From Caulobacteraceae bacterium UBA5005 (lineage in GTDB: Bacteria > Pseudomonadota > Alphaproteobacteria > Caulobacterales > Caulobacteraceae): 23,663 nucleotides of DNA. Positions 1 to 7,340 of the stretch are shown in pieces (position 1 is the first letter of the stretch; the number at the start of each line of letters is the position of its first letter). The position numbers and the translations under genes were made by a program. The stretch covers positions 1-23,663 of the forward strand of contig DGYN01000010.1 of assembly GCA_002398405.1 (NCBI GenBank), written 5' to 3'. The notes under the pieces are model-generated. The model was not told where the DNA came from. It did not search any database and saw only the letters and a program-made list of their open reading frames with translations.

Positions 1-5
1 AAGAT

Positions 6-125
6 GGTGGAGGGGGTTCTCAGCGCCTGAGGCGATGGACCGCCTACCTCAACAAATGCAAACGGGCGCGCTGGCCTTAGGACCCCCTCCACCGCTGCGC
101 GGTCCCCCTCCCCCTACGGTGGAGG
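6..125. repeat. Nested inverted-repeat intergenic element
   Basis: A 12-base arm GGTGGAGGGGGT at 6-17 is matched by its exact reverse complement at 82-93. A second perfect 9-base inverted repeat pairs 86-94 (CCTCCACCG) with 117-125, and a small hairpin ACCGC-TGC-GCGGT sits at 91-103. The C-rich/G-rich style resembles dispersed intergenic palindromes found in Caulobacter-like genomes, but copy number cannot be judged from one window. It lies just past the 3' end of the leftward DUF815 gene, so it could also act in transcript ending. The interior (18-81) holds no convincing gene; a short frame open from base 3 to a TAG at 78-80 could be the tail of a gene outside the window, but its peptide is not recognisable. 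Confidence 0.5.
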
Positions 126-145
126 ATTGGGGAGTCCGCTCCCAC

Positions 146-1012
146 CTACAGCGGCAGGGGTTTTCCGAGTTCTCCCGCCAGATCGCGGATGAACTGCCAG
201 GCGACGCGGCCTGAGCGGGCGCCGCGAAGCTGCGCCCACTGCAGGGCCTTGCGGTCGAGGGTCTTGGACTTCAGGTTGAAGCGTTCGGCGTAGAGGCGCA
301 CAGCCGCCAGGTACGTGTCCTGGTCCATGGGGGAAAACCCGATCCACAGGCCGAAACGGTCGGAGACGCTGATTTCTTCCTCGGCGTCCTCGGCGGCGGC
401 GATGAGGCCCCGGCCGGATTCGTCATGGCCGCGGGGCATGAGGTGGCGGCGGTTGGAGGTGGCGACGAAGAGGACGTTGGCGGGCGGGCCCAGGACGCCG
501 CCTTCCAGGGCCGATTTCAGGGCCTTGGCCTGGGCGGTGAGGCCGCCGGGGCCTTCCTCGAAGGAGAGATCGTCGCAGAGGACGACGAAGCGCTCGGGCA
601 GGGTGCGCAGGGTCTCGAAGAGCCGCGGCAGGTGGTCGATCTCGTCGCGGTCGACCTCGATCATGCGCAGGGATTTGACGGTCCTGGCTTCCTCCATGAA
701 GGCGGCTTTGGCCAGGCTCGACTTGCCGCCGCCGCGGGCGCCCCATAGCAGGGCGTGATTGGCGGGCTTTCCGGAAGCGAAGCGGTGGAGATTGGCGACG
801 AACCGCTCCTTCTGGCGGTCGACGCCGACCAGGAGATCGAGGGTGAGGGCGTAGTCCGGGGCGGCGACAAATCGCCGTTCGGCCGCGTCATGGCGAAAGA
901 GCTTCGCCGCCGAAAAGTCGGGCGCGGCGGCCGCGGGAGGGGCGATCCGCTCCAGGGCCTGCGCGATCCTGGCGAGCAGCGGTGTGACATCCTTGTCGCT
1001 GAGAGCGGTCAT
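146..1012 (-). CDS. AAA+ ATP-binding protein, DUF815 family
   Basis: A 288-residue cytosolic P-loop ATPase of the DUF815 (PF05673) type. The Walker A motif is GARGGGKSS at residues 91-99. Walker B is VVLCDD at 143-148. A sensor-1 stretch ATSN sits at 184-187, and SDRFG at 217-221 is the conserved family segment that precedes the C-terminal helical part. Length fits the family (about 280-300). No membrane segment or signal peptide is present. The start is secured by a strong Shine-Dalgarno AAGGAGG (complement of 1017-1023) four bases from the ATG. The gene is divergent from yajC and appears to stand alone. The physiological role of DUF815 ATPases is not established, and I do not assign a substrate. 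Confidence 0.85.
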   Translation of the reverse strand: MTALSDKDVTPLLARIAQALERIAPPAAAAPDFSAAKLFRHDAAERRFVAAPDYALTLDLLVGVDRQKERFVANLHRFASGKPANHALLWGARGGGKSSLAKAAFMEEARTVKSLRMIEVDRDEIDHLPRLFETLRTLPERFVVLCDDLSFEEGPGGLTAQAKALKSALEGGVLGPPANVLFVATSNRRHLMPRGHDESGRGLIAAAEDAEEEISVSDRFGLWIGFSPMDQDTYLAAVRLYAERFNLKSKTLDRKALQWAQLRGARSGRVAWQFIRDLAGELGKPLPL

Positions 1013-1060
1013 GGGCCCTCCTTATCGCCGGCAATCGGTCAATCCAAGGCGGGCCATGCA

Positions 1061-1089
1061 TTGCAAAGCGATACTCAAGTCCCTAGTTT
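1061..1089 (+). promoter_or_regulatory. Possible yajC-secDF promoter
   Basis: TTGCAA at 1061-1066 and TAGTTT at 1084-1089 are 17 bases apart in the gap between the divergent DUF815 gene and yajC. Match to the sigma-70 consensus is only moderate (4/6 and 3/6). Downstream, GGCGC at 1109-1113 and GCGCC at 1124-1128 could form a small leader hairpin just before the ribosome binding site GGGAG (1137-1141). This is positional inference; no other strong promoter is visible in the gap. Confidence 0.3.
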
Positions 1090-1146
1090 CCGCCCGACTT
1101 TGAAACCAGGCGCCTTTTCAAGAGCGCCAACCCGTCGGGAGACGTC

Positions 1147-1503
1147 ATGTTCGCCACCCCTGCCTATGCCCAGGCCGCCGATGCATCGGGCGGCTTCATG
1201 TCGTCCATGGGCCCCTTGGGCAGCATCCTGCCGCTGGTGGCGATGCTGGTGCTGTTCTACTTCCTGCTGATCCGGCCGCAGCAGCAACAGGCCAAGCGCC
1301 ATCGCGAAATGGTCCTGGGCGTCAAGCGCGGCGACACGGTGGTGATGTCGAACGGCATGATCGGCAAGGTGGTCCGCGTCGAAGAGACCGAGGTCGGGGT
1401 GGAGATCGCTCAGGGCGTGACCGTCAAGGTGGTCAAGGCGATGATCGCCGACATCCGCGCCAAGGGATCGCCGGCGCCCGCCAACGACGTGGTCAAGTCC
1501 TGA
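1147..1503 (+). CDS. yajC: Preprotein translocase subunit YajC
   Basis: A 118-residue single-span inner-membrane protein that partners SecD and SecF in the Sec translocon accessory complex. The N-terminus MFATPAYAQA is typical of alphaproteobacterial YajC. A hydrophobic helix covers about residues 23-42 and ends in the hallmark IRPQQQQ (42-48). The cytoplasmic part contains the conserved GDTVVMSNGMIGKV stretch (62-75), and the last 15 residues are low complexity. The start is supported by GGGAG at 1137-1141, five bases before the ATG. secD begins 28 bases after the stop and secF follows, the classical yajC-secD-secF order, so co-transcription is expected. Confidence 0.97.
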   Translation: MFATPAYAQAADASGGFMSSMGPLGSILPLVAMLVLFYFLLIRPQQQQAKRHREMVLGVKRGDTVVMSNGMIGKVVRVEETEVGVEIAQGVTVKVVKAMIADIRAKGSPAPANDVVKS

Positions 1504-1531
1504 CCGCTCAGGCTTAAGAGGCGCAACCGCC

Positions 1532-3133
1532 ATGATGCAGCTATCGCGCTGGAAGGTGATCCTCGTCCTGGTGGCGGCGGTGCTCGCCGTTGTGTTCGCC
1601 TCGCCCAACGTTCTGCCGCAGAGCGTGCGCGACGGCCTGCCCGGCTGGGTCCCGAAGAAGACCTTGAACCTCGGCCTGGACCTGCGCGGCGGCTCGTCCG
1701 TGCTGATGGAAGTGGACACCAAGGAGCTGACGCGGGGCCGGACCACCAAGGTCCTGGAGGACATCCGCACGACGCTGACCGCCGACGGCGTCGAATTCTC
1801 GGGTCTCTCCCAGCCGACGGACGAGTCCATCGTCCTGCAGATCAACGATCCGGCCAAGGTCGATGCGGCGTTCAAGACCATCAACAACCTCGCGCAACCC
1901 GCCGTCGCCGCCGGAGGCGTCCGCGAATTTGTGGTGGAGCGCACCGGCCAGCAGATCAATCTTCGCCAGACCCCCGAGGGGGCCGCCGCCGCGACCAGCC
2001 GGGCGGTCGACCAGTCGCGCGAAGTCATCAATCGCCGGATCGACGCCTTGGGCACCACCGAGCCCGACGTGGTGCGCCAGGGCGCCAACCGCATCCTGGT
2101 CCAGGCCCCGGGGGACTCTGATCCCGACCGCCTCATCGCCGTGATCGGCCAGACAGCGCGGCTGTCGTTCCAGATGGTCGACCTGACCGTGTCGCCGCAG
2201 GAGGCCGCCGCGGGCCTGATACCGCCGGGCTCGGAGCTTCTGCCCAGCGACGAGAACCCCGCGGGGACCGTGGTTCGCCGCCGCGAGATCGTCACCGGCG
2301 AACAGCTGGTGAAGGCGCAGGCCCAGTTCAACGACAAGGGCCAGCCTACGGTTTCGATCTCGTTCAACGGTGTCGGCGCCCGCAGCTTTGGCCGCGCCAC
2401 GACGGAGAATGTCGGCAAGCCCTTCGCCATCATCCTGGATGAGCGGGTTGTCTCCGCCCCGGTGATCAATGAACCGATCCCGGGCGGTCAGGCGCAGATC
2501 ACCATGGGCGGGGGCGGCGACCTGACGGAAGCCAAGAACCTGGAAATCCAGCTCAACGCCGGCTCTCTGCCGGCCAAGCTGACCGTCGAAGAGCGCCGGA
2601 CGGTGACGGCGGCCCTGGGCAAGGAAGCGGTGGAAGCCGGTCTCACCGCGACGGTCATCGCCTTTGTCGGCGTGCTGGTCTTTATGATCCTGGCCTATGG
2701 CCTGCTGTTCGGCGGCATCGCCGTGGTGGCCCTGGTGGTCAATGGCGCCCTGGTCATCGCGGCCATGTCGGTGTTCGAGGCGACGCTTTCCCTGCCTGGC
2801 ATCGCCGGACTGATCCTGACCCTGGCCATGGCGGTCGACGCCAATGTGCTGATCTATGAGCGGATGCGCGACGAGGTGAGGGCGGGACGCACCGCCATCA
2901 TGGCCATGGACGCCGGCTTCTCGCGCGCCATGGTGACCATCATCGACGCCAACCTGACGACGCTGATCGCGGCCCTGATCATGTTCATCTTCGGCGCGGG
3001 TCCCGTCCGCGGCTTTGCCTGGACCCTGTCGATCGGCCTCTTCACCTCGGTGTTCACCGCGGTCCTGATCACCCAGGTGCTGCTCGCCCTCTGGTTCCGC
3101 GTCGCGCGGCCCAAAGCCCTGCCGATCGCCTAG
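1532..3133 (+). CDS. secD: Protein translocase subunit SecD
   Basis: A 533-residue RND-superfamily membrane protein which, with SecF, uses the proton motive force to pull secreted proteins through to the periplasm. TM1 covers about residues 8-24. It is followed by the D1 motif LGLDLRGG (47-54), the large periplasmic P1 region with RRIDALGTTEPDVVRQG (168-184), and five more membrane spans from about 368 to 522. The D4-type motif AVDANVLIYERMRDE lies at 434-448, and IDANLTT at 471-477 is also conserved. A ribosome binding site AAGAGG (1516-1521) lies ten bases upstream. ATG ATG allows initiation at 1532 or 1535; I kept the first. Length is shorter than E. coli SecD (615) but normal for alphaproteobacteria. 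Confidence 0.97.
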   Translation: MMQLSRWKVILVLVAAVLAVVFASPNVLPQSVRDGLPGWVPKKTLNLGLDLRGGSSVLMEVDTKELTRGRTTKVLEDIRTTLTADGVEFSGLSQPTDESIVLQINDPAKVDAAFKTINNLAQPAVAAGGVREFVVERTGQQINLRQTPEGAAAATSRAVDQSREVINRRIDALGTTEPDVVRQGANRILVQAPGDSDPDRLIAVIGQTARLSFQMVDLTVSPQEAAAGLIPPGSELLPSDENPAGTVVRRREIVTGEQLVKAQAQFNDKGQPTVSISFNGVGARSFGRATTENVGKPFAIILDERVVSAPVINEPIPGGQAQITMGGGGDLTEAKNLEIQLNAGSLPAKLTVEERRTVTAALGKEAVEAGLTATVIAFVGVLVFMILAYGLLFGGIAVVALVVNGALVIAAMSVFEATLSLPGIAGLILTLAMAVDANVLIYERMRDEVRAGRTAIMAMDAGFSRAMVTIIDANLTTLIAALIMFIFGAGPVRGFAWTLSIGLFTSVFTAVLITQVLLALWFRVARPKALPIA

Positions 3134-3144
3134 GAGCGGAAAAG

Positions 3145-4131
3145 ATGTCCTTCTGGCCGCTGATCAAGCTTCTGCCGCACAAGACGAACTTCAAGTTCGT
3201 CTCCTTCGCCAAGTACGCCGCCGCCCTTTCGGTGATCGGCGTGGTCGGCTCCATCATCATGGTCTTCACCCCGCCGAAGCTGCCCTGCGGCGGCCTTAAC
3301 TGCGGCGTCGACTTCAAGGGCGGCAACTCGATCGTCGTCTCCACCGCGCCGGTCGAGCTCGACCAGAGCGAACTGCAGGAAGCCGTCGAGAAGCTCGATA
3401 TCGGCGAAGTCTTGGTGCAGGGATTCACCGCCAACCCAGGCGGGGTCGCGACCGACGCCACGGTGCGCTTCGAGACCCCTACCGGCTCGACCGCCAACGC
3501 CGTGGTCGAGCGGGTCAAGCAGGCGGCGACAAAGGCGCTTGGGCCCAAGGTGACCTTCGCCAATCCTGAGATTGTCGGCCCCAAGGTTTCCAAGGAGCTG
3601 CTGACCGGCGGGGTCATGGCGCTGGGGATCGCGGTGCTTTTGATGCTGCTCTATATCTGGTTCCGGTTTGAGTGGCAGTTCGCGCTGGGGGCCGTCGCCG
3701 GCCTGATGCACGACACCATCCTGGTGTTCGGCCTGTTCGCCGTCTGGGACCGCATGGAGTTCAACCTGACGGCCATCGCCTCGATCCTGACGGTGATCGG
3801 CTATTCGATGAACGACACGGTGGTGGTGTTCGACCGCCTGCGCGAGAACCTGCGCAAATATAAGAAGATGCCGCTGCGTGACGTAATCGACCTTTCGATC
3901 AACGAGACCCTGTCGCGGACCATCATCACCGGGGTGACGGCGATTTTCGCGCTCGCCGTGCTGGCTATTTTTGGCGGCACGACGCTCTTCACCTTCTCCA
4001 TCACCCTGATGTTCGGGATCGTGTTCGGCACCTATTCGTCGATCTATGTCGGCGCGCCCATCATCCTTCTGTGGGGCGTGAAGCGGGGGGAAGAAGAGGC
4101 CAAGCCGTTGAAGCCCGCCACCGTCCGTTAA
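3145..4131 (+). CDS. secF: Protein translocase subunit SecF
   Basis: A 328-residue partner of SecD with six predicted membrane spans. TM1 is at about 23-41, then GVDFKGG (54-60) opens the small periplasmic domain. The remaining spans run from about 152 to 310 and include YSMNDTVVVFDRLREN (220-235) and GTYSSIYVGAPI (295-306), both diagnostic. The Shine-Dalgarno GGAG (3133-3136) overlaps the secD stop codon and lies eight bases from the ATG, which points to translational coupling. Two cysteines (C48 and C53) sit in the periplasmic loop directly before GVDFKGG; see findings. The C-terminus is short, basic and cytoplasmic. Confidence 0.97.
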   Translation: MSFWPLIKLLPHKTNFKFVSFAKYAAALSVIGVVGSIIMVFTPPKLPCGGLNCGVDFKGGNSIVVSTAPVELDQSELQEAVEKLDIGEVLVQGFTANPGGVATDATVRFETPTGSTANAVVERVKQAATKALGPKVTFANPEIVGPKVSKELLTGGVMALGIAVLLMLLYIWFRFEWQFALGAVAGLMHDTILVFGLFAVWDRMEFNLTAIASILTVIGYSMNDTVVVFDRLRENLRKYKKMPLRDVIDLSINETLSRTIITGVTAIFALAVLAIFGGTTLFTFSITLMFGIVFGTYSSIYVGAPIILLWGVKRGEEEAKPLKPATVR

Positions 4132-4133
4132 GG

Positions 4134-4169
4134 CTTGCAGCCGGCAAGGCCGCGGCGCAGATTGCGGCC
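4134..4169 (+). other. Two small hairpins between secF and the PuuD-like gene
   Basis: CTTGC (4134-4138) pairs with GCAAG (4144-4148), and GGCCGC (4148-4153) pairs with GCGGCC (4164-4169). There is no T-tract after either stem, so a simple intrinsic terminator is unlikely. The structures might attenuate read-through or protect the 3' end of the yajC-secD-secF message. In GC-rich DNA short stems like these also arise by chance. Confidence 0.25.
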
Positions 4170-4194
4170 AACGGGGAATCTGAGGGAGGCTTAA

Positions 4195-4800
4195 GTGGCC
4201 GGACTGCTATCCAATTTCCGCAACACCTTGATCGTCAGCGTGCTGCTCGCGCTGGTCATCGTGTTTGTCTACTTCCAGCACTTCCAGGGCTCGGGCCATC
4301 AGTTCGCTGAAGCCGTGTTCCGCTGGCTGCACACCTTCTTCGGCATCCTGTGGATCGGGCTGCTCTACTATTTCAACTTCGTCCAGATCCGGAAAATGCC
4401 GGAAGTGCCGGCCGAGCTGAAGCCGGCCGTTTCCAAGTACATCGCGCCTGAGGCCCTGTTCTGGTTCCGCTGGGCGGCACTGGCCACCTGGGTGATGGGG
4501 GTGCTGCTGGCCTTCCAGCGCGGCTACCTGGTGCAGGCGATGACCCTGGGCGCCCTGGACGGCTTCGCGGCGCCTCAGCACACCATGATCGGCATCGGCA
4601 TGTGGCTGGCGACGGTCATGTTCCTGTTCGTCTGGGGCGTAATCTGGCCGAACCAGAAGATCGCGCTGGGCATCAAGGAAGCCGACGCTGACGCCAAGGC
4701 CAAGGCGGCGAGAACGGCGATGCTGTTCTCCCGGACCAACCTTCTGCTGTCGATCCCGATGCTGGTCACCATGACCATGAACCAGACGGTGTTCGGCTAG
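4195..4800 (+). CDS. PuuD-like (urate oxidase N-terminal) membrane protein
   Basis: A 201-residue integral membrane protein with about five hydrophobic helices (roughly 11-28, 39-63, 88-107, 131-151 and 175-197). The segment FRWLHTFFGILWIGLLYYFN (42-61) matches the PF06181 family, whose characterised member PuuD is a membrane-bound urate oxidase with a C-terminal cytochrome c domain. Here the protein ends after the membrane part: no CXXCH haem motif follows. Histidines H46 and H129 lie in or near helices and could be ligands, but that is inference. The start is GTG with a strong Shine-Dalgarno AGGGAGG (4183-4189) five bases upstream. No purine-degradation genes are nearby, so a urate role is not supported by context; only the family assignment is firm. 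Confidence 0.7.
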   Translation: MAGLLSNFRNTLIVSVLLALVIVFVYFQHFQGSGHQFAEAVFRWLHTFFGILWIGLLYYFNFVQIRKMPEVPAELKPAVSKYIAPEALFWFRWAALATWVMGVLLAFQRGYLVQAMTLGALDGFAAPQHTMIGIGMWLATVMFLFVWGVIWPNQKIALGIKEADADAKAKAARTAMLFSRTNLLLSIPMLVTMTMNQTVFG

Positions 4801-4810
4801 GGCCTATCGA

Positions 4811-5371
4811 TTGGCGGACGACCTCGAAGACCTAGACGAGGCCGTCCGCCGCCACGATCCCGACCGCTGGCTGGCGAGCCGGTTCATCGCGGACCGCGAA
4901 GAGCGGGCGGATGTTATCGCGCTCTATGCTTTCAATCATGAGCTGGCGCGGGTCGCGGGCGCGGTGAGCAACCCCCTGATGGGCGAAATCCGCCTGACCT
5001 GGTGGGCGGAGGCGGTCGCGGAAATCTATGAGGGCCGGCCGGTGCGCAAGCATCCGGTGACCCTGGCGCTGGCTCAGGCGGTTCTGCGGCGGGGCCTGCC
5101 GCGCGAGGCGCTGGACAACCTGGTCGAGGCGCGGTTTCCGGAACTGGATGGGGCGGCGGTCGATGAGGGGCCGTTGATGGTTCTCGCAGCTCGAGCCCTC
5201 GGCGTTGAGCACGCGGGGGTCGCCGCGGTCGCCGCGGGACGCCTCACCGAAGCTAAGCAGATTCCGGCCAAGGCGTTTCCCGCCGTGGCGCATCTGGCCT
5301 TGCAGCGGGTGAATGGCCCGCTTGCTCGCCGCGTGGCCATCACGTGGGCTGTCATCAGGGGCCGGGTGTAG
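4811..5371 (+). CDS. Squalene/phytoene synthase-like protein, NDUFAF6-like
   Basis: A 186-residue protein related to the squalene/phytoene synthase fold. The conserved segment is at the N-terminus: DPDRWLASRFIADREERADV (16-35), then LYAFNHELARV (38-48) and IRLTWWAEAVAEIYEG (60-75). The aspartate-rich DDxxD motifs that bind prenyl diphosphates in true synthases are not visible, so catalysis is doubtful; this subgroup resembles NDUFAF6, the complex I assembly factor. It is shorter than usual for the group (about 220-280), and the loss appears to be in the middle. The only reasonable start is TTG at 4811, ten bases after the preceding stop, with weak AGGG at 4799-4802. It is the last gene of the rightward run. 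Confidence 0.65.
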   Translation: MADDLEDLDEAVRRHDPDRWLASRFIADREERADVIALYAFNHELARVAGAVSNPLMGEIRLTWWAEAVAEIYEGRPVRKHPVTLALAQAVLRRGLPREALDNLVEARFPELDGAAVDEGPLMVLAARALGVEHAGVAAVAAGRLTEAKQIPAKAFPAVAHLALQRVNGPLARRVAITWAVIRGRV

Positions 5372-5372
5372 A

Positions 5373-5462
5373 CCCGGGACATGTAGCGCGCAGCGATACG
5401 TGTACCGAGGAGCAGGGCTGGCGTTTGGGGACACGTACCGCTTGCGCGCTACATGTCCCCGG
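5373..5462. repeat. Long near-perfect palindrome between convergent genes
   Basis: The left arm (5373-5406) pairs with the right arm (5428-5462) through about 31 base pairs, with three mismatches and one bulged base. It includes a perfect 16-base block, GGGACATGTAGCGCGC at 5376-5391 against 5444-5459. The loop is about 21 bases. The element fills almost the whole 97-base gap between the stop of the squalene-synthase-like gene and the stop of cysNC. It could be a bidirectional terminator, but neither side has a T-run. A dispersed palindromic repeat (REP/MITE-like) is the main alternative. Confidence 0.8.
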
Positions 5463-5468
5463 CTGGTG

Positions 5469-7340
5469 CTAGAGGATGTTCCTGGCTTCCAGGGCCTGGA
5501 TCACCTTCTTGGCCGCGTCTTCCGGCGAGAGGGTGTCGGTCATCAGATGGATTTCCGCTTCCTCGGGCGCTTCGTAGGGGCTGGAGACGCCGGTGAAGTT
5601 GGCGATCTCGCCTTTCAGGGCCTTGGCGTAGAGGCCCTTGGGGTCGCGTTTGATGGCTTCGTCCAGGGAGGTGTCGACGAAGACCTCCAGGAATTCGCCC
5701 GGCGCCAGGAGTTCGCGCGCCATCTGGCGTTCGGCCCGGAAGGGCGAGATGAAGGCGGTCAGGACGACGACGCCGGCTTCGACGAACAGCTTGGCCACTT
5801 CGCCAACCCGGCGGATGTTTTCCACCCGGTCCTCGTCGGTGAAGCCAAGGTCGCGGTTAAGGCCATGGCGGACGTTGTCGCCGTCCAGGAGGACGGTGCG
5901 GACGCCCCGGTCGTGCAGCTGGCGCTCCACCAGGTTGGCGATGGTCGACTTGCCCGAGCCCGAGAGGCCGGTGAACCACAACACCGCGGGCTTGTGGCCG
6001 TTCAGCTCCTCGCGCTCGGCGCGGGTCACCAGAATGTCCTGGCGGTGGATGTTGGCGGCGCGGCGCAGGCCAAAGCTGATCATCCCCGCCCCGACCGTCG
6101 CATTGGTGTAGCGGTCGATGAGGATGAAGGCGCCGGTCTGGCGGTTCTCGGCATAGGAGTCGAAGGCGACCGGGCTTGAGGCTGAGAGGTTGCAGAAGCC
6201 GATTTCGTTAAGCGCCAGCGTCTTGCCGGAATGATGGTCGAGGGTGTCGACATCCACCTTGTGCTTGAGAGCGGTGACCTTCACCGGCACGTAGGAGGTC
6301 CCGATCTTCATCAGGTAGGGGCGACCGGGCAGCAGGGCTTCGTCGGACATCCACAGCACATGGGCGGCGAACTGATCGGCGACCTCGGGGCGGTCGGTGG
6401 CGGGCGCGATGACATCGCCCCTCGCGATATCGACTTCGTCGGCCAGGGTCAGGGTGACGGCGTCGCCGGCGCGGGCTTCGGGGAGGTCGCCGTCGGCGGT
6501 GACGATGCGGGCGATGGTCGAGGTCTTGCCGGAGGCGGCGACGGCGATCTTGTCGCCGGGACGGATGGTTCCGGACGCGATGGTGCCGGAGAAGCCCCGG
6601 AAGTCGAGGTTGGGGCGGTTCACCCACTGGACAGGGAAGCGGAAGGGTTTTTGCGTCAGGTCGCTCTCGACGTCGATGGTTTCCAGGTGCTGGACCAGGG
6701 TTGGGCCGGAATACCAGGGTGTATGATCAGAGCGGGTGGTGACGTTATCGCCGGTGAGCGCCGAAAGCGGGATCGGCGTGATCGACTGGAAGCCGAGCTT
6801 ATCGGCGAAGGATGCGTAGTCGTTGACGATGGAATCGTAGATCCCCTGGTCGAAGCCCACCAGGTCGATCTTGTTCACCGCCAGGACGACGTGGCGGATG
6901 CCCAAGAGGCTGCAGATATAGCTGTGGCGCTTGGACTGGATTAGCACGCCCTTGCGCGCATCGATCAGGATCACCGCCAGGTCGGCGGTCGAGGCGCCGG
7001 TCGCCATATTCCGGGTGTACTGCTCGTGGCCGGGGGTGTCGGCGACGATGAAGCTGCGGCGGGGGGTGGTGAAGAAGCGGTAGGCGACGTCGATGGTGAT
7101 GCCCTGTTGGCGCTCGGCCTCCAGGCCATCGACGAGGAGGGCCAGATCCATGGTGGCGCCGGTGGTGCCGTGCTTCTTGGAGTCGCGTTCCAGGGCGGCG
7201 AGCTGGTCGTCATAGATCAGCTTGGAATCGTAGAGCAGGCGGCCGATCAGGGTCGACTTGCCGTCGTCCACCGAACCGCAGGTCAGAAAGCGCAGGAGGG
7301 TCTTGTCCTCAGCGCCGGGAAGGGGATGCGCGCCGTCCAT
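5469..7340 (-). CDS. cysNC: Bifunctional sulfate adenylyltransferase GTPase subunit / APS kinase CysNC
   Basis: A 623-residue cytosolic fusion for sulfate activation. The N-terminal CysN half is an EF-Tu-like GTPase with GSVDDGKS (22-29), DTPGH (101-105) and NKID (156-159), followed by beta-barrel domains to about residue 430. It drives the CysD reaction that forms adenosine 5'-phosphosulfate (APS). The C-terminal APS kinase (about 445-623) has its own P-loop GLSGSGKST (458-466), DGDNVRHGLNRDLGF (486-500), the ISPFRAERQMAR stretch (531-542) and the substrate lid DPKGLYAKALKGEIANFTG (566-584), and converts APS to PAPS. The start ATG overlaps the cysD stop (TGATG), so the two are translationally coupled. 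All key residues seem intact. Confidence 0.97.
   Translation of the reverse strand: MDGAHPLPGAEDKTLLRFLTCGSVDDGKSTLIGRLLYDSKLIYDDQLAALERDSKKHGTTGATMDLALLVDGLEAERQQGITIDVAYRFFTTPRRSFIVADTPGHEQYTRNMATGASTADLAVILIDARKGVLIQSKRHSYICSLLGIRHVVLAVNKIDLVGFDQGIYDSIVNDYASFADKLGFQSITPIPLSALTGDNVTTRSDHTPWYSGPTLVQHLETIDVESDLTQKPFRFPVQWVNRPNLDFRGFSGTIASGTIRPGDKIAVAASGKTSTIARIVTADGDLPEARAGDAVTLTLADEVDIARGDVIAPATDRPEVADQFAAHVLWMSDEALLPGRPYLMKIGTSYVPVKVTALKHKVDVDTLDHHSGKTLALNEIGFCNLSASSPVAFDSYAENRQTGAFILIDRYTNATVGAGMISFGLRRAANIHRQDILVTRAEREELNGHKPAVLWFTGLSGSGKSTIANLVERQLHDRGVRTVLLDGDNVRHGLNRDLGFTDEDRVENIRRVGEVAKLFVEAGVVVLTAFISPFRAERQMARELLAPGEFLEVFVDTSLDEAIKRDPKGLYAKALKGEIANFTGVSSPYEAPEEAEIHLMTDTLSPEDAAKKVIQALEARNIL

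Noticed and set aside
1075..2469. 464-residue frame antisense to yajC and secD
   Set aside because: Shadow of strongly conserved sense genes; no ribosome site and no family motif.
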